Assembly: GCA_900540005.1 (NCBI GenBank)
Contig: UQEM01000079.1
Span: 1 to 11,104 of the forward strand
Direction: 5' to 3'
Origin: an uncultured Ruminococcus sp.
GTDB lineage: Bacteria; Bacillota; Clostridia; Oscillospirales; Ruminococcaceae
DNA length: 11,104 bases
The position numbers and the translations under genes were made by a program. Positions within the stretch are counted from its first letter, which is position 1; each line of letters opens with the position of its first letter. Shown in pieces: positions 4,929 through 11,104 of this stretch. A model generated the notes under the pieces. It was not told the origin of the DNA. It did not search any database and worked only from the letters and a program-made list of their open reading frames with translations.

Positions 4929-6464
4929 ATGCCAACTGTAACTGTGATACAGCCGACCATAGCAGCAGAACAAAATACAAAGATCCGTTGTGCCGCATAT
5001 TGCCGAGTATCAAGCGATTCCGAAGATCAGCTCAACTCATTTATGGCACAGACAAGATACTATGAAAAGGCTTTTGAAAAGTCTGACAGAGAACAGCTCG
5101 TCGATATCTATGCCGATGAGGGAATAACAGGTACTCGTGAGGACAAGCGCGACGAGTTTCAGCGAATGATAAAGGATTGCCGCAGAGGTAAGATAGACAG
5201 GATATATACAAAATCTATCAGCCGTTTCGCAAGAAACACAAAGGACTGCCTGAAGAACATAAGGGAGCTTAAAAGCCTTGGAATAACCGTGTTCTTTGAG
5301 AAAGAAAACATTGATACCGCAAAGCTTAGCGATGAAATGATGATAACCATTATGGGTGGTCTGGCACAGGAGGAGTCCACTTCTATTTCTCAGAATATGC
5401 GGTGGTCTGTTCAAAAGCGTATGCAGAACGGGACGTATAAGAATGCTACTCCGCCGTTTGGATTTAAAAAGGTAAACGGTGATTTGGAAATTGAAGAAAA
5501 TCAAGCGCTGATAGTCAGACAGATCTTTGAATGGTACATAAGCGGTTATGGACTGAAAGCAATAGCGGATATGCTAAACGGCATGAATTTGTCAAGCAGT
5601 AAACAAGCCGTTTTGTGGAAAGCGGATAATATACGATATATGCTTAAAAACGACAGATATATAGGAAACGCTATGTTTCAGAAAAGCTATGTTACCGAAA
5701 CTCTTCCGCATATTAAAAAAAGGAATTACGGCGAAAAGCAGAAATACTGTGCAACTGGGGTAAACCAGCAAATAGTTGATAAAGAAACCTTTTATGCGGT
5801 ACAAAAGCTGCTGAAATCTCGTCACAGAGATTTTGAAACCAACGTCTATCCATTAAGCAAAAAAGTGTTCTGCGGAAAATGCGGTGCGACATACAAACGC
5901 AGAAACCGCAGAAGCGGAGCATTTTGGCTGTGCCGGACACACGATATTTATGCAGCGGATTGTGAAAACGGCATTATTGTTGAAAGCGATATTTATTCAG
6001 CTTTCATCAGACTGCATAATAAACTGCTGAACAATTACAAGCAAATTCTCCTGCCTCTAAAAATAGCTTTACAGGATCTAAAACTCAGAAAATTCAGCGG
6101 TAAAACTCAGGTTATGGATATACACAAAGAAGTAGCTAAGCTAAGGGAACAAACTCACGTCCTTGCAAGGCTTAAGATAAAGGGATTTCTGGACGAAGTA
6201 AAATACATTGAGCAGATAAATGAACTTAACGTAAAGATAAGCAAACTTCAATCTGAACTAAAAAAGTTTACACGTTCCGACGATGAAGATGAGGCTCTGG
6301 ATCAGATAGAAATTCTGACAGACTTCTTTGAAAAGCGAGAAAAACCAATGACAGAATTTGAAGAACCGGTGTTTGAAGGTATTGTGGACAAAATCGTGGT
6401 TATAGATCAGCATGAGCTTGAATTTCATTTGATAGGCGGATTGAAGTTTAAAGAAAAGATATAG
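4929..6464 (+). CDS. Large serine recombinase (first of three)
   Basis: This encodes 511 residues with GGAGGTG just upstream of ATG 4929. The N-terminal resolvase domain (about 19-160) has AAYCRVSSDSEDQLNSF with the nucleophile Ser28, then IYADEGITGT, R-x-E-F-Q-R-M, TKSISRFARNTKDCL and GGLAQEES. A recombinase domain follows (about 170-290): PPFGFKKVNGDLEIEENQALIVRQIFEWYISGYGLKAIADMLN and WKADNIRYMLKNDRYIGNAMFQ. A zinc ribbon with C315, C318, C335 and C345 comes next, then a coiled coil (about 390-450). It cuts and rejoins DNA at att-type sites through a 5'-phosphoserine link and should integrate or excise an element. Length is normal for the family. A terminator follows at once, so it forms its own transcription unit. 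It is clearly related to the third recombinase (similar MPT…VTVI starts). The att site is not identifiable. Confidence 0.93.
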   Translation: MPTVTVIQPTIAAEQNTKIRCAAYCRVSSDSEDQLNSFMAQTRYYEKAFEKSDREQLVDIYADEGITGTREDKRDEFQRMIKDCRRGKIDRIYTKSISRFARNTKDCLKNIRELKSLGITVFFEKENIDTAKLSDEMMITIMGGLAQEESTSISQNMRWSVQKRMQNGTYKNATPPFGFKKVNGDLEIEENQALIVRQIFEWYISGYGLKAIADMLNGMNLSSSKQAVLWKADNIRYMLKNDRYIGNAMFQKSYVTETLPHIKKRNYGEKQKYCATGVNQQIVDKETFYAVQKLLKSRHRDFETNVYPLSKKVFCGKCGATYKRRNRRSGAFWLCRTHDIYAADCENGIIVESDIYSAFIRLHNKLLNNYKQILLPLKIALQDLKLRKFSGKTQVMDIHKEVAKLREQTHVLARLKIKGFLDEVKYIEQINELNVKISKLQSELKKFTRSDDEDEALDQIEILTDFFEKREKPMTEFEEPVFEGIVDKIVVIDQHELEFHLIGGLKFKEKI

Positions 6465-6470
6465 CCGAAA

Positions 6471-6508
6471 ATGCCCTGTATGCCAAATTACAGGGCATTT
6501 CTTTGTTG
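6471..6508 (+). terminator. Rho-independent terminator after first recombinase
   Basis: The perfect 10-bp stem ATGCCCTGTA (6471-6480) / TACAGGGCAT (6489-6498), with an 8-base loop, is followed by TTCTTTGTTG. It begins six bases after the stop. Confidence 0.8.
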
Positions 6509-6524
6509 CTATTGATAATAGCTT

Positions 6525-6550
6525 TTCAAAAGAAAATGTGCTATCCTTGT
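6525..6550 (+). promoter_or_regulatory. Conserved leader element, copy 2 (before second recombinase)
   Basis: This TTCA…TGTGCTATCCTTGT block is the partner of 4882-4907. It lies just downstream of a terminator, so the next gene needs a promoter here, which makes a promoter or operator role likely. The distance from the block to the ATG is identical in both copies. Confidence 0.45.
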
Positions 6551-6571
6551 AGTCTGATAGGAGGCGAGATT

Positions 6572-7510
6572 ATGCCAAAGAACAGAACAATCCCGTTCGG
6601 ATACGGCATGAAGAACGGCGAGATAACTACAAATCCGAAAGAGGTATATGCTGTTGTTACAATATTCGATGAATACTTGAATGGAAAAAGCTTGTCGGAA
6701 ATAGCAAATCTGATGCAGTATGAAAACATTAGATATTCCGAGGATTCAGACTATTGGAATAAAAACATGGTCAAGCGTATTATCGAAAATGAAAAGTATC
6801 TCGGCAATGATACATACCCACAGATAATTGCAGAAAACATTTTCAAACAGGCTAACGAAAAGCGAGTACGAAAAGCTACTCGGTTAAATTTAATATCCGA
6901 TGATTTACAGGAAATCAGAAACCGTACATACTGTTCCGAATGCGGTCACAGATTTTCACGGATAGGCGGCAATTCAAAGTATGAGCATTGGGATTGCAGA
7001 AATCCCGATTGTTACAGGCTTGAATATCGTCTGACAGATCAGATGATAATCGGCGCTGTACTTAATGTTCTGAATTCCGCAATAGCAAATCCAAGCTTGT
7101 TGGAATCAGGCGGTGATATAAGTATATACTTACCTACTGCGGATATAGTCTGTAAGCAAAATGAGATCAATCAGATGACAGATTCTCCGCAAGTGGATTT
7201 TGACAGAGTAAAAGCAGAGATCTTCAAGCTTGCTGAAATGAAGTATGACTGCTGCACTTACAATGAAAGTCCGCAGAAAACAGAAGAACTACGTAATTTA
7301 CTTGAGAATAACAAACAATTAAATATACTCGATATTGGCTTATTCAAAGCGTGTGTTTCACGAATATGGATAAGCCATTTTTGTACCATAGAGGTTGAAT
7401 TCATCAACGGAGTACATATAAAAAATATCACAGAAAGGAATGACAAAAATGCCCACAGCTCCGAATGTAACGGTGATACCCGCAAAAGTGCGGATGGCGG
7501 AAAACCGTGA
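6572..7510 (+). CDS. Serine-recombinase-like protein lacking the catalytic domain
   Basis: This encodes 312 residues from ATG 6572, chosen because AGGAGG (6559-6564) is 7 bases upstream; upstream in-frame codons overlap the leader element and terminator. The protein starts directly in the recombinase DNA-binding domain: IPFGYGMKNGEITTNPKEVYAVVTIFDEYLNGKSLSEIANLM, then YWNKNMVKRIIENEKYLGNDTYPQIIAENIF. A zinc ribbon follows (C121, C124, C142, C147), then a helical C-terminus. The usual 150-residue resolvase domain with the Y-x-R-V-S serine is absent, and no remnant of it lies upstream, so this looks like a designed form rather than a recent truncation. It probably binds att DNA or pairs with the neighbouring recombinases as an accessory or directionality factor. 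Its 3' end overlaps the next gene by 62 bases. Confidence 0.85.
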   Translation: MPKNRTIPFGYGMKNGEITTNPKEVYAVVTIFDEYLNGKSLSEIANLMQYENIRYSEDSDYWNKNMVKRIIENEKYLGNDTYPQIIAENIFKQANEKRVRKATRLNLISDDLQEIRNRTYCSECGHRFSRIGGNSKYEHWDCRNPDCYRLEYRLTDQMIIGAVLNVLNSAIANPSLLESGGDISIYLPTADIVCKQNEINQMTDSPQVDFDRVKAEIFKLAEMKYDCCTYNESPQKTEELRNLLENNKQLNILDIGLFKACVSRIWISHFCTIEVEFINGVHIKNITERNDKNAHSSECNGDTRKSADGGKP

Positions 7511-9065
7511 TAAATACCACCAGCTAAGAGTAGCGGCATACTGCCGTGTCAGTACCGAACAAGAGGAACAGCAGAACAGCTTTGCGGTTCAGGTCGCTTA
7601 CTATACAGACCTTATCAACAAGAAAAAGGAATGGACCCTTGCAGGCATATTCGCAGATGAGGGTATAAGCGGAACTCAGACAAAGAAAAGAACCGAGTTT
7701 AACCGCATGATTCGTATGTGCAGAAACAAAAAAATTGATCTTGTAATTACCAAGTCAATATCAAGATTTGCCCGAAATACCGTCGATTGCCTTGAATATG
7801 TCAGACAACTTAAAGACTTGGGTATCGGAGTTATTTTTGAAAAAGAGAACATAAACACCTTAACCATGACATCGGAATTTATGATAGCTCTGTATGGAAG
7901 TTTTGCACAGGCAGAATCGGAATCCATAAGTAAAAACGTAAGCTGGGGCAAAGAAAAAGCCTACCGTGAGGGCAAGGTGCAGTTTCAGTATAAATATCTG
8001 CTTGGGTATAAAAAAGGTGAAGACGGAAAACCGGAGATAGTACCCGAAGAGGCTGAAACAGTAAGGCTGATATATACGCTGTTTCTCGACGGATACAGCA
8101 TGAGCAGGATAAAAAAGCTCCTCGAGAACAAAGGCATTTTGACTTCACAGGGAAAGAAAGTATGGAACGAATCACTTATCCGCAGCATTTTGAAAAACGA
8201 AAAGTATGCAGGCGACGCACTTCTGCAAAAGACTTTTACCTCAGATTGTATCACTCACAAGATAGTTAAAAATCACGGCGAACGCCCGATGTATCTGGTT
8301 ACGGATCATCATGTTCCGATAGTTGACCGTGACACTTACAACAGGGTTCAGCAGGAGCTTGCAAGGCGTTCCAGTAAACGAAAAGTTTCAGATAAAACTA
8401 CAACTGAACAGGGAAAGTATTCAAGCAAATACGCACTTACCGAATTGCTTATCTGCGGTCACTGCGGTACGCCTTATCGCAGAACTACTTGGGCGGCTCG
8501 TGGAAAAAAGCAAATTGTCTGGCGGTGCATCAGCCGTCTGGAACACGGTAAAAAGTATTGCCCAGATTCTCCTACGATAAAGGAAGAAAATCTGCATCAA
8601 GGAATCATAAAAGCGATTAATAATTACTACTCATGCCGTAACGATATTGCAAGAATTCTCAAAGCAAACATTGGAACGGTTCTTGAATGTCAGGGGCAGG
8701 AAGAAATTATCGCTGCCGAAAACAGACTTAAAGAAATCGACCGAGCAAGAAACGAATTAGTTGGACTGATAGCAACAGGCGGCTGTGATGAGGACAAGCT
8801 GGACAGCGAGTTTGAAAAGCTGTATGAGGAAGAGCAAAGCCTGAGTGAAAGACTTGCAATGCTGAAATCAAAAAATCAAACTTCCGCCGAAACTCAAGCC
8901 AAGCTTGATAAGATAATAGATATGATAGAGCATGAAAAGTTTGAGTTAGAAACATTTGATAATGTGCTTATCAGAAAGCTGATAGAATGTATAAAAGTTC
9001 TGAGCAAGAATGAGATATTAGTTATCTTCAAAGGTGTGTATGAGGTCAGAGAGGAAATTGAATGA
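7449..9065 (+). CDS. Large serine recombinase (third of three)
   Basis: This encodes 538 residues. ATG 7449 is preferred over ATG 7440 because AAAGGA (7434-7439) is 9 bases before 7449 and touches 7440. Resolvase domain (about 26-175): LRVAAYCRVSTEQEEQQNSF with nucleophile Ser35, IFADEGISGTQTKKRTEFNRMI, TKSISRFARNTVDCLEYVRQL, GSFAQAESESISKNVSWG. Recombinase domain (about 180-320): YLLGYKKGEDGKPEIVPEEAETVRLIYTLFLDGYS, then LIRSILKNEKYAGDALLQKTF. Zinc ribbon: C336, C339, C360, C371. A long charged coiled coil (about 415-510) follows, the part that governs synapsis direction in this class. It overlaps the preceding gene and lies in the same transcription unit. It should be an active integrase/excisionase, alone or with its partners; a resolvase role is less likely given its size. 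Confidence 0.93.
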   Translation: MPTAPNVTVIPAKVRMAENRDKYHQLRVAAYCRVSTEQEEQQNSFAVQVAYYTDLINKKKEWTLAGIFADEGISGTQTKKRTEFNRMIRMCRNKKIDLVITKSISRFARNTVDCLEYVRQLKDLGIGVIFEKENINTLTMTSEFMIALYGSFAQAESESISKNVSWGKEKAYREGKVQFQYKYLLGYKKGEDGKPEIVPEEAETVRLIYTLFLDGYSMSRIKKLLENKGILTSQGKKVWNESLIRSILKNEKYAGDALLQKTFTSDCITHKIVKNHGERPMYLVTDHHVPIVDRDTYNRVQQELARRSSKRKVSDKTTTEQGKYSSKYALTELLICGHCGTPYRRTTWAARGKKQIVWRCISRLEHGKKYCPDSPTIKEENLHQGIIKAINNYYSCRNDIARILKANIGTVLECQGQEEIIAAENRLKEIDRARNELVGLIATGGCDEDKLDSEFEKLYEEEQSLSERLAMLKSKNQTSAETQAKLDKIIDMIEHEKFELETFDNVLIRKLIECIKVLSKNEILVIFKGVYEVREEIE

Positions 9066-9071
9066 TATGAA

Positions 9072-9106
9072 AAAAACGGCTTGCGATATATTCGCAGGCT
9101 GTTTTT
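9072..9106 (+). terminator. Bidirectional-type terminator after the recombinases
   Basis: AAAAACGGCTTGCGA (9072-9086) pairs with TCGCAGGCTGTTTTT (9092-9106) as a 15-bp stem with two G-T wobbles and a 5-base loop. A-tract and T-tract are part of the stem, so it could stop transcription in both directions. It separates the recombinases from the amidoligase operon. Confidence 0.75.
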
Positions 9107-9122
9107 GTTGGGAGGTGTAACA

Positions 9123-10214
9123 TTGTCATCAAACTTTGACGGCATAAAAACGAGGAAATACGGCATTGAGATCGAAATGACTGGACTTACACGAAGTCAG
9201 GCGGCAAAAGCTATGGCAAATGTCCTTGACGGGCGTGTTGAACACGAGGGCGGAAGCTATGACAAATACATTGTAACTGATTCAAAGAACAGAAAGTGGG
9301 CGATAGTTTATGACGGAAGTATCAACTGTTACAATGCAAACGGCGACCGAGCTTCCAAATCCTACAGTGTGGAAATGAATTCTCCTGTTCTTGAATATGG
9401 GGATATTCCGCTTTTGCAGGAGGTTGTACGAGCTCTTAGAAAAGCGGGCGGAGTAACAGGTCCGAGATATTGTGCAGGCACGCATATACACATTTCAGCC
9501 GAAGATTATACACCGCAGCAGATACGAAATCTTGTAAACATCTTCGCAAGCAAGGAGAACTTTCTGTGGGACGCTTTGCAGGTATCATCTGCCCGTGAAT
9601 CCTACTGCCACAAGATGGACAAGCAGTTCATAGAGAACATAAACCGCAAGAAACCCAAAGATATGGAGGAGATAAAAAAGCTTTGGTATCGTGGAAGGAT
9701 GAGTGAGCAGTTTCAGCATTACTCGAACAGCCGATATGTGATCTGCAATCTGCACAGCTTTTTTCAGCACGGGCATTATGAGATAAGGGCGTATAATGGT
9801 TCACTTCATGCCGGTGAGGTAAGAAGTCAGATAGTGCTTGCGTTAGCTATAAGCAATGCGGCAATGACAAAGAAATACTGTTCTCCTCACGTTTCTCAAA
9901 GCGATAATATGCGGTACAGCTTTAGGGTATGGCTTTTAAATCTGGGGCTGATAGGGGATGAATTCAAAAATTGCAGGACACATCTGCTGAAACATCTTGA
10001 GGGTGACATAGCCTGGCGACACCCGGAGGACGGGATTGCTGCAAGGGCAAGGCTAAAAGAAAAACGAGAGCTTGAAAAACAAGCGGCTCGTGAGCGGCGT
10101 GCCGAGCCTGTAAGCGACAACAGCACACAAGCCGAAAATGTACCCGAAGAAAACAACGAGCCCACAGAGAACCAATGTGAGGGCGTTGAAGAGGAACTTG
10201 AAATGAGTATGTAA
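9123..10214 (+). CDS. Amidoligase family protein (GCS/amidoligase_2 type)
   Basis: This encodes 363 residues starting at TTG 9123, set by GGAGGTG (9111-9117) five bases upstream; longer in-frame starts lie inside the terminator hairpin. Motifs of the amidoligase family (glutamine synthetase/GCS-like COOH-NH2 ligase fold) are in order: Y-G-I-E-I-E-M-T-G (13-21) for metal/ATP binding, G-T-H-I-H-I-S (119-125), then R-Y-V-I-C-N-L-H-S-F-F and H-Y-E-I-R-A-Y-N-G-S-L-H-A-G-E-V (about 203-240) with acidic and Arg residues for nucleotide handling. The last 55 residues are a charged Lys/Glu/Arg tail without fold. It should join a carboxylate to an amine using ATP, on an unknown peptide or cell-wall substrate. 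The next gene, a gamma-glutamylcyclotransferase, is a known genomic partner of such ligases. It starts 19 bases downstream. Confidence 0.85.
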   Translation: MSSNFDGIKTRKYGIEIEMTGLTRSQAAKAMANVLDGRVEHEGGSYDKYIVTDSKNRKWAIVYDGSINCYNANGDRASKSYSVEMNSPVLEYGDIPLLQEVVRALRKAGGVTGPRYCAGTHIHISAEDYTPQQIRNLVNIFASKENFLWDALQVSSARESYCHKMDKQFIENINRKKPKDMEEIKKLWYRGRMSEQFQHYSNSRYVICNLHSFFQHGHYEIRAYNGSLHAGEVRSQIVLALAISNAAMTKKYCSPHVSQSDNMRYSFRVWLLNLGLIGDEFKNCRTHLLKHLEGDIAWRHPEDGIAARARLKEKRELEKQAARERRAEPVSDNSTQAENVPEENNEPTENQCEGVEEELEMSM

Positions 10215-10232
10215 AATTGCAAAGGAGTTTTT

Positions 10233-10721
10233 ATGGAATACAAAAGATTATACATCGCTTATGGCAGCAACATCAATCTTGAACAAATGGCAAACCGCTG
10301 TCCGAATTCAAAGGTCATCGGTAAAGAAATCCTGAAAGGCTATGAGCTGGAGTTCAGAGGCATTGCTACTATTGTGCCAAAAGAAAACGCAGAAGTTCCT
10401 GTTCTCATATGGGAGATAGACGGTCGAGATGAGCACAGTCTTGACAAATATGAGGGCTTTCCGAACTATTACCGCAAGGAGCTTTTTGAGATAGATGTTA
10501 ATGGCGAAAAGAAAGAGTGTATGGCATATTTGATGAACAGCGGTCACATTTCACCGCCTATGAGCTATTACTACAACGTTATAAAGCAGGGTTATGAGGC
10601 GAACGGTATGGACACAAGCTATCTGAGGGCGGCACTTGAACGTTCAGTTTGCGAACAGTATTTTGATGAAATTCACGATGAAGAGCTTGACGAAGATGAT
10701 GATCTTCAGATGAAGTTTTAA
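10233..10721 (+). CDS. Gamma-glutamylcyclotransferase-like protein (GGCT/AIG2 fold)
   Basis: This encodes 162 residues with AAAGGAG (10222-10228) before ATG 10233. The family signature Y-G-S-N is at residues 10-13 (LYIAYGSNINLEQMANRCP), and the catalytic glutamate is expected at Glu74 in L-D-K-Y-E-G-F-P-N-Y-Y-R-K. The strand A-Y-L-M (about 95) and a helical C-terminus follow, with a very acidic tail (DEIHDEELDEDDD). Such enzymes release 5-oxoproline from gamma-glutamyl amides in the cytoplasm. Beside the amidoligase it could remove or edit the glutamyl group that the ligase adds. Length and motifs are normal for the family. The substrate is unknown. Confidence 0.88.
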   Translation: MEYKRLYIAYGSNINLEQMANRCPNSKVIGKEILKGYELEFRGIATIVPKENAEVPVLIWEIDGRDEHSLDKYEGFPNYYRKELFEIDVNGEKKECMAYLMNSGHISPPMSYYYNVIKQGYEANGMDTSYLRAALERSVCEQYFDEIHDEELDEDDDLQMKF

Positions 10722-10734
10722 GGAGCGTGGTCAA

Positions 10735-10989
10735 ATGAGATACAAAGGATTTTACATCAAGATCTCACCCGACAGCAACATTCGCAGGGTCGACAAGAAA
10801 GGCAGAGATATTCTCTGCGAAGGATTTTTGATACAGGTTTTCGCTGACGAGACCGAACGTGTTGAGATCGACAACTTTTCTGCGGCTGTGGGGTTTGAGA
10901 TACTGGAGAACAGCTTTGCGGAGGCGGTGCAGTTTGCGAAGGATTATGTTGAGTGTGAAGAAAAGCTATGTAAAAATAACGCATATTGA
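10735..10989 (+). CDS. Small hypothetical protein of the amidoligase operon (84 aa)
   Basis: AAGGAGCG (10720-10727) overlaps the previous stop, 7 bases before ATG 10735. The product MRYKGFYIKISPDSNIRRVD…GFLIQVFADETERVEIDNF looks like a small alpha/beta domain, with a C-terminal helix (SFAEAVQFAKDYVECEEKL). I do not recognise a family. The tight spacing makes it the third gene of the amidoligase/cyclotransferase operon, so a substrate or regulatory role for that pair is possible. It is complete, ending at TGA 10987-10989. Confidence 0.7.
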   Translation: MRYKGFYIKISPDSNIRRVDKKGRDILCEGFLIQVFADETERVEIDNFSAAVGFEILENSFAEAVQFAKDYVECEEKLCKNNAY

Positions 10990-11058
10990 TTTCGTACCAT
11001 AAAACTATACTATTCATACCGACTTTTAAAAATGTGTTGAATAAATGTAGTATAATAT
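10990..11058 (+). promoter_or_regulatory. A+T-rich end of the biological sequence with a -10-like box
   Basis: No gene is present. TATAATAT at 11051-11058 resembles a -10 box at the very edge of the biological sequence. No -35 at normal spacing is clear; TTGAAT (11037-11042) is only 8 bases away. A promoter for a gene beyond the contig is possible. Confidence 0.25.
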
Positions 11059-11104
11059 CTGTCTCTTATACACATCTGACGCTGCCGACGAATAGCCTTG
11101 TGTA
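11059..11104 (+). other. Nextera adapter read-through (sequencing artefact)
   Basis: The 19-base Tn5 mosaic end CTGTCTCTTATACACATCT occupies 11059-11077, followed by GACGCTGCCGACGA (11078-11091), an 8-base index ATAGCCTT (11092-11099; its reverse complement AAGGCTAT is, from memory, a standard Nextera XT i5 index), and GTGTA (11100-11104), the start of the flow-cell arm. This is the exact order of a Nextera read-through and is not genomic. Confidence 0.97.

Larger units (their letters stand above)
3477..9065 (+). mobile_element. Regulation/recombination module of an integrative element
   Basis: A sigma-like factor, small accessory ORFs, a DUF3789-like micro-protein and three serine-recombinase genes in one direction form a typical end of a clostridial integrative or mobilisable element. 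Terminators bound it on both sides. No att sites, relaxase or transfer genes are in the window, so the true limits are unknown and these coordinates mark only the module. Confidence 0.5.

Noticed and set aside
5037..8254. Several reverse-strand open frames opposite the recombinase genes
   Set aside because: They lie opposite confident coding regions with full domain matches and lack RBS; shadows of codon use.
11059..11077. Mosaic-end sequence as a natural Tn5-type transposon end
   Set aside because: It is the hyperactive mosaic end followed by the adapter arm, index and flow-cell sequence, which proves a library artefact.
1..11104. CRISPR array, tRNA or rRNA genes
   Set aside because: I saw no regularly spaced direct repeats, no tRNA-like TTCGA arm with cloverleaf context, and no rRNA segments on either strand.

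Overview
The window looks like accessory DNA from a low-GC Gram-positive gut bacterium, most likely a Clostridia/Oscillospiraceae (Ruminococcus-like) genome. The reasons are A+T-rich codon use, strong AGGAGG-type ribosome binding sites, a DUF3789-type micro-protein, several large serine recombinases, and an amidoligase/gamma-glutamylcyclotransferase pair. All confident genes are on the + strand. The last 46 bases (11059-11104) are not biological: they match Nextera adapter read-through, so the true contig ends near 11058.

Region 1 (1-3345) is a very A+T-rich patchwork of toxin-immunity and defence-like genes. It holds a left-truncated Cys-rich protein, a frameshifted remnant resembling the end of a toxin, and an Imm44-like immunity protein. 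Next comes a TIR-like (CAP12/Pycsar-type) NADase-effector gene split by one in-frame TAG, then a two-TM DUF3592-like protein. Last is a two-gene operon whose products share an F-x2-C-Q-I-x-G-G-[VI]-L-x2-S-N motif, at the C-terminus of a membrane protein and at the N-terminus of a small helical protein. This resembles paired amyloid-type signalling motifs. A strong terminator and a second hairpin-plus-T-tract close the block.

Region 2 (3346-9106) looks like the regulation/recombination end of an integrative element. It has a sigma-70-like factor behind an RBS-proximal hairpin and a compact structured RNA closed by a perfect 10-bp helix. That RNA resembles HEARO/OMEGA RNA and starts right after ATGA, but no IscB/IsrB ORF is present. 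Three small ORFs follow, then three serine-recombinase genes. The first and third recombinases are complete; the middle one lacks the catalytic domain. The first two share a leader element at identical distance from their start codons.

Region 3 (9107-11058) is higher in GC and encodes an amidoligase, a gamma-glutamylcyclotransferase and an 84-residue unknown protein in a tight operon. These two enzymes plausibly make and cleave a glutamyl-type amide linkage on an unknown substrate.
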